Below, one piece after another: positions 9,541-19,225 of a stretch of 64,000 bases of DNA (positions are counted from its first letter, which is position 1; each line of letters opens with the position of its first letter). The notes below the pieces were generated by a model, which was given only the letters and a program-made list of their open reading frames with translations, did not search any database and was not told the DNA's origin. Source of the DNA: CAZRXG01 sp964603985. GTDB taxonomy: Bacteria; Chloroflexota; Anaerolineae; Aggregatilineales; UBA3940. The stretch spans positions 21,253 through 85,252 of the forward strand of contig CAZRXG010000015.1 in the NCBI GenBank assembly GCA_964603985.1, in the 5' to 3' direction. Both the position numbers and the translations under genes were made by a program.

Positions 9541-9674
9541 CTGTCCCCTTCTTTTTACGTGTGAGTTAAATCCCTGAGCCGGTCGCGTTCCCTTGCCTTC
9601 GATCGCCATAAAACACACAGGCCGTGTGTTACCCCGGACCCGGCACCCACGGCCTGCAAGAAATACGACCGGCC

Positions 9675-9712
9675 AAAATAAAAACCGTGGGCGGCTTCGC
9701 AGCGGCCCACGG
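9675..9712 (-). terminator. Rho-independent terminator, reverse strand
   Basis: Read on the reverse strand, CCGTGGGC pairs with GCCCACGG and the stem is followed by TTTTTATTTT. It lies about 255 nt past the stop of the exchanger gene and before the ABC operon, so it probably ends the exchanger transcript. The remainder of 9541-9966 holds nothing else that I can support. Confidence 0.75.
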
Positions 9713-9966
9713 GTTGGTATCGAATCAGGATACGTATCTCAACCATCAGCAGGCGCACTACGGCCCGGGTAAGCAGCAGCATCGAGGGCTGTATGTGCCG
9801 TCATACGTGCTGGCCCAGGTGTAATGAACATGTGTCGCCTGCCTCCTTTCGTAAGATGGACGGAGTATAACTCCCCCTGCGAGGCGTGTCAAAAACAAGG
9901 GGGACGTAGCGGCAGCCGATCCATCCATCCGCGAAATCCGCGAAATTTGCGGACTGAACTCTCCCC

Positions 9967-11562
9967 TCACGTCTCCTCGTGACGGTCTTCAAGCGTCAGC
10001 ACCTTGATGCCGATCGCCGCCTCGATCTCGTCCGCCAGCGCCTGCAGCGCCTCGCGCTGGAACAGGCTGCTGTCCCTCTCCGGGCTGCCCAGCACCACCA
10101 GGCTGACCTCCTCCTCGTGGGCCACGGCCTGAAGCTGCTCGCGCAGGGTGCCCGTCCTGACGATCACCCGCGCCCGCACGCCTGCCTGACGGGCCTGCTC
10201 TTGCGCCGTCGTTTGCAGGAAGGCCAGCATGTGCTCGACCTGGGCCTTGACGTTGATCACAATCGGCGTCGCCACCCGCTCCAGAAGGCGCTGGTCGAAC
10301 ACATACAAAAAGAGCAGTTCGGCGTCCTCCGCCCGCGCCAGCGCGATGGCCTGCTCGTGGGTTGATTGGCTGGTTTGCCCGCCCCGCGTCGCGCACAGGA
10401 TCTTGCCCCGGCCCCTTTCCTGCTCGCCGATCCTGGCGGCGATCAGGTCGCCGATCCACTTGCGGCCCGCCAGCCCCAGCCCTCCCACTGCGATGATCAC
10501 CCCGCACACTGCCAGCCAATCGAGCAGCGTCCCCCCGGCTGCGATGACCACCTGGTAGGCGAGGAAGCCCAGGTACGTCATCAGCAGGTACGCGCCAACC
10601 ACGCGGTTGATCGTGCGCGCCCTGCCCAGCCATTGCGCGTCCAGCAGCAGCAGGGCCACCAGCGTCAGGTTGATCGCGTTCATGAAGATGAAGCTCAGGA
10701 TGGCCGTCTCCCCGATGTCCAGCGGGCGGATCAGCGCCGGAAGTCCCAGCCCGAACAGCAGGTTGAACAGGTTGCTGCCGAAGGCCGTGCCCAGCACCAG
10801 GTCGGCGTGCCCGCGCCGCGCCGCCTGGATCGACGATGCGATCTCCGGCAGTGAGGTGCCCGGCCCGATGATCGCCAGCCCTATGATGAACTCCGGCACG
10901 TTCAGCACCATTGCCAGCGCCGTCGTGTTGAGGATCAGCACCCGCGAGGCCAGCACCAGCACCACCAGCCCCCCGAACAGCGCCAGCAGTGCCTGCCCGC
11001 GCGTGAGGTGCAGCGCCGTCGGGTGCGAGATGGCCTCGATCTCGGTCATCTCGACCAGCAGCACGCTTCTCTCGTGGGTGCTCCTGGCGTACTGGATGAT
11101 CAGGTACACCGCTGCCACGAACACAGCCAGCATCAGCGCCGCCTCAAGGTGTCCGATCCGCCCGTCGATGACCAGTGCCGTCATCAGGCCGGTCGCCGCC
11201 ACGTACAGCGGGACGTCCTTCTCCAGTGCGGCGCGCGGCACCGCGATCAGGCCGGCGATCAGTGCCGATACGCCCAGCTCGATGCCGAAGTTGACCAGGT
11301 TCGACCCCAGGATGTTGCCCGCCACCGCCGACGTGTCGCCGCTGCCCAGCACGACGACCAGGTTGACCGCCAGCTCAGCCGACGAGGTGCCCATCGCGAC
11401 CACCGTCGCCCCGATCACCAGTGGGCTGATGTTCAATGCGTGAGCCATGTGGACGGCGCCGTCCACCAGGTAGTGCGAGGCGCGGGTCACGACGTACAGT
11501 GCGCCGAGGATGAGCAGGATGTTGATGGGCAGCGGCAGCCCGCAGAAGAAGCGTTCCAGCAT
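9967..11562 (-). CDS. Na+/Ca2+ exchanger family protein with C-terminal universal-stress-protein-like domain
   Basis: This is a 531-residue fusion. Residues 1-350 form a CaCA-type antiporter with the two inverted alpha repeats: GATVVAMGTSSAELAVN with GNILGSNLVNFG, and GPGTSLPEIASSI with GTAFGSNLFNLLFG. Residues about 385-531 resemble a UspA domain (KILCATRGG start, ALARAEDAELLFLYVFD, VSLVVLGSPERDSSLF near the end). The antiporter would expel Ca2+ using Na+ or K+ gradients. The Usp-like domain may bind nucleotide and regulate it, which is inference. The Usp Walker-like glycine motif is only partly kept. Confidence 0.85.
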   Translation of the reverse strand: MLERFFCGLPLPINILLILGALYVVTRASHYLVDGAVHMAHALNISPLVIGATVVAMGTSSAELAVNLVVVLGSGDTSAVAGNILGSNLVNFGIELGVSALIAGLIAVPRAALEKDVPLYVAATGLMTALVIDGRIGHLEAALMLAVFVAAVYLIIQYARSTHERSVLLVEMTEIEAISHPTALHLTRGQALLALFGGLVVLVLASRVLILNTTALAMVLNVPEFIIGLAIIGPGTSLPEIASSIQAARRGHADLVLGTAFGSNLFNLLFGLGLPALIRPLDIGETAILSFIFMNAINLTLVALLLLDAQWLGRARTINRVVGAYLLMTYLGFLAYQVVIAAGGTLLDWLAVCGVIIAVGGLGLAGRKWIGDLIAARIGEQERGRGKILCATRGGQTSQSTHEQAIALARAEDAELLFLYVFDQRLLERVATPIVINVKAQVEHMLAFLQTTAQEQARQAGVRARVIVRTGTLREQLQAVAHEEEVSLVVLGSPERDSSLFQREALQALADEIEAAIGIKVLTLEDRHEET

Positions 11563-11745
11563 TGACGCTATTTACCTCTCTGTGTAACTGGGTTGTTCGC
11601 CAGGTCGCACAGGGGCGGTTTGCGACCTGCCCCTGATCTCACTTACATCATACAACATGTCGGGTGCGAATCCGAGAGCGTTTCTGGGTTGTGTTTCTGA
11701 GTGCCCTGTTAAGCTTTCTAATTCCCCCTCGTCGTCGCTGCGCTC

Positions 11746-11888
11746 CGGTCATCGTTTGCCCCCCACCCTCGTCCCCTCCCCCACATTTCGCGCCTGACGG
11801 CGCTGGGGGGAGGGGGCAGTCAAGCAGCCAGGCAGCCAGGCAGCCAGGCAGCCAGACGAGTCACATTTCCATCATGGCCGGATTAAAT
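11746..11888. repeat. R1 dispersed element, copy B (left end altered)
   Basis: The right end TGGCCGGATTAAAT and the interior match the other copies, but the left ATTTAATCCGG end is replaced by R2-like sequence. It contains a small tandem array of the 8-mer AGGCAGCC (about four units, 11828-11857), a difference in copy number from copy C. Confidence 0.75.
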
Positions 11889-11903
11889 ACTCAAGGTGCA
11901 TCG

Positions 11904-11950
11904 GGGAGAGGGCGAATTGAGGACGGTCTGCCGTCCGAGATGGGGGAGGG
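11904..11950. repeat. R3 dispersed repeat, copy 2
   Basis: It is near-identical, in inverted orientation, to 6581-6628, with the hairpin GGACGGTCTGCCGTCC in the centre. Confidence 0.7.
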
Positions 11951-12141
11951 CAGTATGGGGGACGGATGAGCCGTCAGGCTCACAGGGGGGTGGCGTGGTA
12001 TGGCATTGACCTGATGCCGGGTTGCTCTATACAATTGGAGGTGTACCACGCAGGCATGTTGTCTGTTTTGGGAAAGGTCGTGCACCAGAAGATGAGCAAG
12101 CTCGTCAGCAGCGTACTCAGCAGGAAAGTGAGCGGGTAGCC

Positions 12142-13131
12142 ATGCCAACCAACCTTCCCCCGGAGTATTATGATGTTGAGAAGCTCTATCGGGAGGCCAG
12201 AACGCCGGAGGAGAAGGCCGAGCACCTTGAGGAAATGCTCAGCACTATCCCCAAGCACAAAGGCACCGATAAACTGCGGGCCGACCTGCGCCGCAAGCTC
12301 TCCAAGTTAAAAGCTGCCGCCCAGACCCAAAAAAAGACCGGTCGGCGGGAATCGGCCTATCGCATCGACAGAGAGGGCGCCGGGCAGGCGGTCGTCGTCG
12401 GGCCGCCCAACGTGGGGAAGTCCTCGTTGGTGGCTGCGCTGACCAATGCCACCCCTGAGGTGGCCGATTATCCGTACACCACGCAGTTGCCCATTCCAGG
12501 CATGATGCCGGTTGATAATATCAGGGTCCAGTTGATCGATACGCCCCCTGTGGGCGGGGAGTTTGTCGAGCCGCAGGTGTTCAATCTGATCCGGCAGGCG
12601 GATCTCATCCTGTTGGTCGTGGACCTCCAGACCTACCCCATCGAGCAGCTTGAGGACACGGTTGCCGCGCTGGAGGAGCGACGCATCGTCCCAGGCCACC
12701 TGAGAGAGCGTTACGCCGGGGATCAGCGCCGCCTGACCTTCATCCCGCTGCTGGTGCTGGTCAACAAGAACGATGACGCAGGCTCCGACGAGGATTTTGA
12801 GGCGCTGTGCGAGTTGATCGGCGGTGATTGGCCGCTGGTGCCCGTCTCCGCCGCGACCGGTCGCAACCTCGACCGCCTGAAGCAGCTTGTGTTCGATCAC
12901 CTGGGGATCGTCCGCGTTTACTCCAAGCCCCCCGGCAAGGAGCCGGATTTCAGCTCCCCGTTTGTCATGAGGAAGGGCGGCAATGTGGAGGAGTTCGCGG
13001 GCAAGGTGCACAAGGACTTCGTCGAAAACCTGAAGTCGGCTCGCGTCTGGGGCAGTGGCGTGCACGACGGGCAGATGGTGGGCCGCGATCACGTCCTTCA
13101 TGATGGTGACGTGGTGGAGCTGCGCATTTAG
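12142..13131 (+). CDS. Obg/DRG-type GTPase with C-terminal TGS domain
   Basis: The 329-residue protein has a helical N-terminal region (1-75), a GTPase domain with G1 GPPNVGKSS, G3 DTPPVGG and G4 NKND, and a C-terminal TGS-like domain (about 255-329) with GKVHKDFVENLKSARVWG and HDGDVVEL. This resembles the archaeal/eukaryotic DRG arrangement, less common in bacteria but present in Chloroflexota. Such GTPases act on ribosomes or translation factors. The ATG at 12142 is chosen because the family-like sequence (MPTNLPPEYYD) starts here. The open frame extends upstream without support. Confidence 0.85.
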   Translation: MPTNLPPEYYDVEKLYREARTPEEKAEHLEEMLSTIPKHKGTDKLRADLRRKLSKLKAAAQTQKKTGRRESAYRIDREGAGQAVVVGPPNVGKSSLVAALTNATPEVADYPYTTQLPIPGMMPVDNIRVQLIDTPPVGGEFVEPQVFNLIRQADLILLVVDLQTYPIEQLEDTVAALEERRIVPGHLRERYAGDQRRLTFIPLLVLVNKNDDAGSDEDFEALCELIGGDWPLVPVSAATGRNLDRLKQLVFDHLGIVRVYSKPPGKEPDFSSPFVMRKGGNVEEFAGKVHKDFVENLKSARVWGSGVHDGQMVGRDHVLHDGDVVELRI

Positions 13132-13268
13132 CGTGCGCCTGTGGGGGGCATCGCGTCCAGATCTTGCCGGTAGTGCGCTTCCTGTGTATCTATTTTGTCC
13201 TGGTGTGTTTAGTAGTACAGCACACTCTCGCGGCAGGCGTAAAGTCGGGGCGGCCCCAAACGGCAAAC

Positions 13269-13288
13269 GACCCGGCTCAGACCGGGTC
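13269..13288. terminator. Possible bidirectional terminator hairpin
   Basis: GACCCGG and CCGGGTC form a 7-bp stem with a 6-nt loop between the convergent GTPase and lipoprotein genes. There is no T-tract, so this is tentative. Confidence 0.35.
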
Positions 13289-13350
13289 GCTGCGGTGGCA
13301 CTGCTGGGGGCGCTGTGGCCCTGCTGCAAAGAGGGGGTTAACCACTCTTG

Positions 13351-13851
13351 CTATTGGCTGCGGGCCGTCTCGATGCGCCACACCATCGTCAGGGTGGTCT
13401 CGGTCACGCTCACCGATTGCAGCTTGCGGTTTGGGCGGCGCTTACCGGCCTTCTCCAGCCGCTGGGCGATGCGCTCGCTCCACTTCTCGACGCGCTCGTC
13501 GTCGGCCGGTTCGCCGTTGACCTTCACGTCGGAGATGGTGGCGGTCAGGCCCTCGTCCTTGACGCCCAGTTCCACGCGGAAGGTGATCTCGTCGATCTGC
13601 CCGCCTTCAGGCCGCTCGCGCTCCATCGCCACGTCGATGTAGCCGTCCTTCAGGTCGGCGCTCACGCTCTGAACCTGCGTGTCGTTCTCGCTGAGGGCCA
13701 GCTCAAGCTCCTGCTGGATGCTCTCCTCGGTCATCACCGACGTGGCGGTCAGCGAGCCGTCGGGGTTGCGCTCCACGTCGATGCTGCACGCGCTGACCAG
13801 CGCGCCGAGGCCGATCACCAGCATTGCTACCAGAACACTTCTGCCCTTCAT
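13351..13851 (-). CDS. Small lipoprotein of unknown function
   Basis: The 166-residue protein has a lipoprotein signal (lipobox LVSAC) and a mature part of alternating strands and helices with no family I can name. It has long runs of polar residues and a conserved-looking KVNGEPADDERVEKW segment. The ATG at 13851 is preceded by AGGAGG, whereas the longer frame to 13905 has no such site. It is probably exposed on the outer face of the membrane. It is convergent with the GTPase gene and divergent from the SulP gene. Confidence 0.75.
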   Translation of the reverse strand: MKGRSVLVAMLVIGLGALVSACSIDVERNPDGSLTATSVMTEESIQQELELALSENDTQVQSVSADLKDGYIDVAMERERPEGGQIDEITFRVELGVKDEGLTATISDVKVNGEPADDERVEKWSERIAQRLEKAGKRRPNRKLQSVSVTETTLTMVWRIETARSQ

Positions 13852-14091
13852 CTTAGATAAACCTCCTGATTGGCTTTTGCTCAACTCACCCTTATCCTGG
13901 CACACACGTGTAAACAGACATCCTCAAGGATGTAAAACGTGTGTAAAATGCCGCCAGCACGGGGTTGATACGACGTAATGCCGCCGGTGAGTGACCTGCC
14001 CCCGGCTTCTCTGATCGCCTTTTCGCCTGCTCGGAATTGGCTATACTGAGTGGCGAGGGTCGGGTATGGTTCATCAATGTGAAAGGCAGTC

Positions 14092-16284
14092 ATGTCTCAA
14101 GTGATTCGTGAGCTTTCTCCTGGGCGCTTGCTCCCCGGCCTGGCTGCCGGTCTCGTTACAGCCATCATCCAGATCACGGTGGCAACCGCCTTTGCCGTGC
14201 TCGTCTTTTCGGGAGACCTTTCTGATTATGTCCCTGTTGGCGTTGGTTATATGCTCTTTGCCGCCGTCGTCATCGCCACGTTGATGGGCCTGTTCAGCTC
14301 CTTCCCCGGCCTGGTCGCCGGACTTCAGGACAGCGCGGTGGCTATCCTGGCGCTTGTGTCAGCCGCGATTGTCCAGGGCATGCCGGCTTCTGCAACGCCT
14401 CAGGAGACATTCGCCACCGTTGTCGCCGCCGTCGCCCTCGCATCGCTGTTAACCGGAGTGGCTTTCTTGATCCTGGGATACTTCAAACTGGGGGACTTGA
14501 TACGCTACATCCCTTACCCGGTAGTTGGGGGGTTCCTGGCGGGCACCGGCCTGCTGCTTGTCCAGGGCGCAGTTCTCGTGATGACCGATGCGCCCCTTGG
14601 TCCCTCCTTGACCCGGCCAGACTTGCTGGCAAAATGGCTCCCTGGGCTGGCCTTCGCCGTCCTCTTGTTGGTGGTGTCGCGCCGCTCCGGGCATTTCCTG
14701 ATCATGCCGGGGATGCTGCTGGCGGCCAGCGTGATTTTCTTCGTGGTCTTGTGGTTGGCCCACATCACCGCCGCCGAGGCAACTGCTCAGGGTTGGTTGT
14801 TAGGCTCGCTTCCTGAAGGTGGGCTTTGGCAGCCGCCGACTCTGTCTGACCTTGGACGGGTGAATTGGTCGGTCCTGCGGGGGCAGGTTGGCAGTCTGGC
14901 GGCCATCGTCCTCGTCAGCGTCCTGTCGCTTTTGCTTAATGCAACCGGGATCGAGCTCGTTACCGGGCACGAGATGGATTTGAATCGTGAGCTCACGGTT
15001 GCCGGTGTTGCTAATCTCGTCGCGGGCCTGGGCGGTGGAATGGTTGGCTTTCATGTTCTGAGTGACACGGCCCTGGTTCACAAGATGGGTGTCCGGGGCC
15101 GCATGGGGGGCGTCGTCCTGTCTGCGGTGTGCGGTGCTGTGCTGTTGGCCGGTGGCTCTCTGCTGTCCCTGTTCCCCAACTTTGTTCTCGGTGGCTTGCT
15201 GCTCTTCCTTGGTTTAGGCTTCCTGATCGAGTGGATATATGATGCCTGGTTCACGCTGCCCCGGATCGATTACCTGCTCGTCGTTCTGATCCTGGTCGTC
15301 GTTGGCGCGGTTGGCTTCTTGCAAGGCGTTGGTCTGGGTGTGGTTGTGGCCGTGATTTTGTTCGTCGTCGATTACAGCCGCATCAACGTGGTCAAGCACC
15401 AACTCTCAGGCACCAGTCATCATAGCAATGTCGAGCGTCCCCGGCTCTATCGTCAGTTGCTGCGCCGGAAGGGACATTGGCTCCACATCCTCAAACTGCA
15501 TGGGTTCATCTTCTTTGGTACGGCCAACAGGCTGTTTGAGCAGGTTCGTCGGCGCGCAAATGACTTGAGCTCGCCGTCGCCGCGTTACGTGGTGCTCGAT
15601 TTCCGGCTGGTAACCGGCCTCGACTCTTCCGCCGCGTTCAGCTTCGCGAAGATGAGGCAACTGGCGGAAAGGGAGAACATCGTCCTGGTTTTTACACATC
15701 TCTCAACTGAGATTCGTCGCCAGTTGGAAAGGGTGGCCTTTGAGGGTGGGGAGGTGCGCGTCTTTCCGGACCTGGATCATGGCGTCGAGTGGTGCGAGGA
15801 CCAGATGATTGCGACCTTCGAGAGCGTGGGGCTTGCGGCGAGGTCGCAGACCTTGATGCAGCAATTGGGAGATGCCCTGCCCCAGGCCGATGGCTTCGCC
15901 GGGCTGCGGAAATATCTCAGCCGGAAGGAGGTTCAGCCGGGGGATTGTCTCGTGCGTCAGGGCGATGCGCCCGGTGGGATTTACTTCATTGAGACAGGGC
16001 GGGTGACCTGTCAGCTTGAGCTTGCCGATGGCAGCGTAGTCCGCCTGCGCACGATGGATGCGGGTACGGTTGTCGGCGAGTTGGGCACGTATTTGAAAGC
16101 GCCTGCTACTGCGTTGGTCGTCGCCGGACAGCCCACGACGCTGCTTCACTTATCGGTGGATGCACTCAGGCAGATGGAAACTGAAGACCCTGAGTTGGCG
16201 TTGGCGTTCCACCGCTTTATGGCGGAGTTGATGGCCGAACGGGTGGCTTCTACCAATGACACGATAGAGGCGTTGCTCCAGTAG
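14092..16284 (+). CDS. SulP-family anion transporter with STAS and cyclic-nucleotide-binding domains
   Basis: The 730-residue protein has about 11-12 hydrophobic segments (1-430) with the SulP pattern (IRYIPYPVVGGFLAGTG near the front). A STAS domain (about 460-560) follows, carrying VVLDFRLVTGLDSSAAFSF, and then a cNMP-binding/Crp-like domain (about 600-720) with LSRKEVQPGDCLVRQGD and GTVVGELGTYL. SulP proteins move sulfate, bicarbonate or other anions. The C-terminal domain suggests control by cAMP or cGMP, but the ligand pocket's key Arg is not clearly present. A TATACT box lies about 50 nt upstream. Confidence 0.88.
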   Translation: MSQVIRELSPGRLLPGLAAGLVTAIIQITVATAFAVLVFSGDLSDYVPVGVGYMLFAAVVIATLMGLFSSFPGLVAGLQDSAVAILALVSAAIVQGMPASATPQETFATVVAAVALASLLTGVAFLILGYFKLGDLIRYIPYPVVGGFLAGTGLLLVQGAVLVMTDAPLGPSLTRPDLLAKWLPGLAFAVLLLVVSRRSGHFLIMPGMLLAASVIFFVVLWLAHITAAEATAQGWLLGSLPEGGLWQPPTLSDLGRVNWSVLRGQVGSLAAIVLVSVLSLLLNATGIELVTGHEMDLNRELTVAGVANLVAGLGGGMVGFHVLSDTALVHKMGVRGRMGGVVLSAVCGAVLLAGGSLLSLFPNFVLGGLLLFLGLGFLIEWIYDAWFTLPRIDYLLVVLILVVVGAVGFLQGVGLGVVVAVILFVVDYSRINVVKHQLSGTSHHSNVERPRLYRQLLRRKGHWLHILKLHGFIFFGTANRLFEQVRRRANDLSSPSPRYVVLDFRLVTGLDSSAAFSFAKMRQLAERENIVLVFTHLSTEIRRQLERVAFEGGEVRVFPDLDHGVEWCEDQMIATFESVGLAARSQTLMQQLGDALPQADGFAGLRKYLSRKEVQPGDCLVRQGDAPGGIYFIETGRVTCQLELADGSVVRLRTMDAGTVVGELGTYLKAPATALVVAGQPTTLLHLSVDALRQMETEDPELALAFHRFMAELMAERVASTNDTIEALLQ

Positions 16285-16303
16285 CGGAACAGCCGCGATG
16301 CGC

Positions 16304-17959
16304 TCAGCCGTCCCCCTGGCCGTAGATCCACTGGCCGAAGAGCAGCCCGGCCTCCTCCCCGAAGTGCTCAAGCATCAGCCGCTCGACGTCGGCGGTGTGC
16401 GCGATGCGGTAGCGGTAGGTCTCGTAGTAGGCTCGCAGGAAGTCGCGCATCAGGTCGGGGCCGTAGGTGTCGTACAGGTGGCCGTAGAACAGCGCCCCGG
16501 CCCGGTAGACGAACACGTTGTAGGCTTCTTGATCGGCGTATGCGCCGGTCGCCAGGCCCACCGGGAGCTGGGGCTTGCCGGTCAGGCGGTAGATGTCGGT
16601 CTGCTTTTGCTGGTACTCGCGTACCGCTTCGGCCCCCGCCTCGCCCTTCGTCGTGCGGAAGTACACCTCGACGCTGTACTCGGCCAGTGCCTCGTCCAGC
16701 CAGGGCTCGTCGACCTGGTTGCTGCCCACCACACTGTACCACCATTGGTGAGCCACCTCGTGGGCGGTCAGCCACTCCAGCGTGTAGCTGTCCTCGTTCC
16801 ACAGTGCGTTGTTGAGGTAGATCAGGCCGGGGTACTCGACGCCCACCACGATGAATGGGGCCTGCACCACGTCAAGCTCGGCGAAGGGGTATGGTCCGAA
16901 CTGCTCGTCGAAGATCGCGAGTGCCGTTTGTGCGAAGTCCATCACCTGCTGATCGCGCCCGTGGCCGCCCGGCCATGACCACACGTTGACGGTGATGCCC
17001 GCCTCGGTCGCGCTCAGCAGCTCGAGGTGATCGCTCAGCATCAGCGCGAACTCGCGCACCGGGCCGGTGGTGATGGTGTAGGTGGTCGTGCCGTCGCCGT
17101 TGGGGGCTGCCTCGACCGTGTGGCCGCTGCTGGCCATCGCCAGCCCGTCCGGTGCGGTCAACTGCACGTCAAACAGGGCCGTCCCCCCGTAGACCGGGTC
17201 GCCCACGCCCGCCGGTTGGCCCGTCCACCACATCCCACCCGGCTCGTAGACCGACAGCGTCGGGAACAGCCCGAACAGGGCGATCACGCCCTTGAAGTCG
17301 GCCAGACGCCCGTCGCCGTACTGGAAGTCGGGGGCCAGCTCGAGTGCAAATGCCAGGTCGATGTCGACCGCCTCGCCGGGGGCCAGCGTCCGGCCAAGCT
17401 CCACCTGTAGAGCCGTGTTGCCCTGCTGCAAGTGCATCCCGGCGGGCTGACCGTCGATGGCAGCCGACTCGACGGTCAGGAGGGGCAGGTCGCCTTGCTC
17501 TGGGGCGTAGACGTTGGGATACAGACGGAAGTACACGCTGTCGCAGGGCGCGGCGTCGACCGGGTTGTGGAAGCGCACCCGCTCGGTGCCGTCGACGTGC
17601 ACGGGGTCGTCGCGCATCGTCAGTGATACCCAGTAGCGCGTCCCGGCGGCGTGCGCGTCAACGTCGCCCTGGAAGCCTTCGCGCATCGCCAGGTGGTGTG
17701 CCGACACGCCCTCGTCGATGATGACCGGTATCGGCGTCGTGGCGACGGCCTGTGCCTGGGTGGTGGCCTCGGTGGTGGGTGGTGGTGTGTTGGTCGGGGG
17801 CACCGGCAGTGGTGTGCCGGTCGGGATGGCGGTGGGTGGGGGCGGTGTGGTGGCCTCGATGGTGGGGTGGGTGCAGCCCGTGACCACGACGCCTGCCAGG
17901 ATCAGCGCGCGGATGGCGTGCGCCGAACAGCAGTTGAGTTTGTGCATCGGAGGTCTCAT
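16304..17959 (-). CDS. M1-family (gluzincin) metallopeptidase lipoprotein
   Basis: The 551-residue protein has a lipoprotein signal (lipobox VVTGC), a Pro/Thr linker (about 30-70), an N-terminal beta domain as in aminopeptidase N, and a thermolysin-like zinc site HEVAHQWW at about residue 400, followed after 18 residues by the Glu of DEALAEYSVEVYF. It probably trims peptides outside the cell. The GxMEN-like substrate loop is not obvious, so aminopeptidase activity is not certain. The ATG at 17959 has GGAAG at the right distance. Confidence 0.9.
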   Translation of the reverse strand: MRPPMHKLNCCSAHAIRALILAGVVVTGCTHPTIEATTPPPPTAIPTGTPLPVPPTNTPPPTTEATTQAQAVATTPIPVIIDEGVSAHHLAMREGFQGDVDAHAAGTRYWVSLTMRDDPVHVDGTERVRFHNPVDAAPCDSVYFRLYPNVYAPEQGDLPLLTVESAAIDGQPAGMHLQQGNTALQVELGRTLAPGEAVDIDLAFALELAPDFQYGDGRLADFKGVIALFGLFPTLSVYEPGGMWWTGQPAGVGDPVYGGTALFDVQLTAPDGLAMASSGHTVEAAPNGDGTTTYTITTGPVREFALMLSDHLELLSATEAGITVNVWSWPGGHGRDQQVMDFAQTALAIFDEQFGPYPFAELDVVQAPFIVVGVEYPGLIYLNNALWNEDSYTLEWLTAHEVAHQWWYSVVGSNQVDEPWLDEALAEYSVEVYFRTTKGEAGAEAVREYQQKQTDIYRLTGKPQLPVGLATGAYADQEAYNVFVYRAGALFYGHLYDTYGPDLMRDFLRAYYETYRYRIAHTADVERLMLEHFGEEAGLLFGQWIYGQGDG

Positions 17960-18017
17960 GATGCTTCCAGTATATGCACGCCTGGACGGTGGGGCAACAG
18001 GGGGGCTGCCCGCCTGC

Positions 18018-18058
18018 CGGTCATTGTTTGCTCCCCCACTCCCGACCCCTCCCCCGGT
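18018..18058. repeat. Partial R1 arm
   Basis: GGTCATTGTTTGCTCCCCCACTC and the following C-rich stretch match the left arm of R1 copies B and D. The right arm and both terminal inverted repeats are missing, so it is probably a decayed copy. Confidence 0.5.
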
Positions 18059-18071
18059 ACCGTCAGGCTCG

Positions 18072-19031
18072 TCAGACCGGGGGGTCAGCGCGAAAGTGTC
18101 TCTTGACGAACACGACGAGCGCCACGGTCACGAGAAGGGGAACGGCGACCATCACGGTGATGTGGTGGCTCTGGAAGGGCACGTTCTGGAAGGCCGCCGT
18201 TTCCAGGGGTGGGAAGCTCAGCAGCAGCAGAATATCGCCGAAGGTGTAGCGTGGCAGCGTGACCAGCGACGACAGCGTCAGGGCGCCGAAGGTGATCAGC
18301 GTGCCCCACCAGGCCCATAGCTTCAACCGCGCAAGGCCCCAGATAAGCCCCACCAGCACCAGGATCACCACGTCAAGGGCGACGATGCCGTGTAGATTGG
18401 ACAGCAGCGTGCCGAACAAGGGGAAAAGGCCGTGCAGCAGGATCATGACGTGCAGCGCCAGAACGTACAGGCACAGCAGCGCGCACAGCACCCGCACGGC
18501 CAGTGGGATCGAGTCAAGCCAGGAGGGGGTAGGGTCTGTGCGCTCAAAGGTGGCCTGTACGTCTTTGCTTTGATAGAAGCGGATCAGCCCCACCGGCACG
18601 ATGGGATAGGCGATCAGGGCGAATGGCAGCGACGCCAAAAGCGTGCCCGGCGTGGGGTCCTTGGCCTGAATGAATATCAGGTAAGTCACGATCATCAGCG
18701 GGAATCCCGCCAATACCCAGAACCACAGCAAAGTCAGCGTCAGCGCCCTGGCCCATCGACGGCCTGCCAGGTGCCCGTATCCCAGGGAGATGCCGGTGAT
18801 GGCGATCAGGTAGTAGCCCACAATCTGGGTGGCGATGTTGGCAAACATGAACGACCCCACGCCAAACCCCTCGTAGTGGAGGCGGCCTCCCTCGGAGAAC
18901 AGGTAGAAGCAGTACATCTCGACCGGCCCGATAAACGCGACGGCAATGCCGGTCAGAAGCATGAGCGCGCCGATAGCCTTGAGGATCAGGCCCCGGTCGC
19001 GGTGCTCTGAATTGTCAGTCGTATCGTGCAT
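18072..19031 (-). CDS. Multi-pass membrane protein, function unknown
   Basis: The 319-residue protein has about eight hydrophobic segments with short loops and no recognisable catalytic motif. A charged N-terminal tail (HDTTDNSEHRDRG) precedes the first segment. I chose the ATG at 19031, with AGGGGGAC upstream, over the longer frame to 19211, which begins in sequence without membrane-protein character. No related neighbour suggests a role. Confidence 0.7.
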   Translation of the reverse strand: MHDTTDNSEHRDRGLILKAIGALMLLTGIAVAFIGPVEMYCFYLFSEGGRLHYEGFGVGSFMFANIATQIVGYYLIAITGISLGYGHLAGRRWARALTLTLLWFWVLAGFPLMIVTYLIFIQAKDPTPGTLLASLPFALIAYPIVPVGLIRFYQSKDVQATFERTDPTPSWLDSIPLAVRVLCALLCLYVLALHVMILLHGLFPLFGTLLSNLHGIVALDVVILVLVGLIWGLARLKLWAWWGTLITFGALTLSSLVTLPRYTFGDILLLLSFPPLETAAFQNVPFQSHHITVMVAVPLLVTVALVVFVKRHFRADPPV

Positions 19032-19225
19032 TTGTCCCCCTGGAGTTTGTGCCCCGGCTCCCCATAAAAGATAACACCGCTGCGGTGTAGTTTTGCGACA
19101 GGCGGCCTGTGAGTCTTTCGTTCCTTCATACAATTCGTGCCGTCCACCCATTTGCGTAATGGGCGAGAATAGGCGAGACTCCGGCCAACAAATCCACACC
19201 CTGCTTGACAAGGAGGTTCAGCATC

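Larger units (their letters stand above)
11563..12141. other. Intergenic mosaic of repeats
   Basis: No gene is supported. From left to right it holds a partial R2 arm (about 11727-11750), R1 copy B (11746-11888), R3 copy 2 (11904-11950) and a partial R2 (11957-11993). The last 100 bp form the leader of the GTPase gene. It appears to be a hot spot where the repeat families were joined or inserted into each other. Confidence 0.65.
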
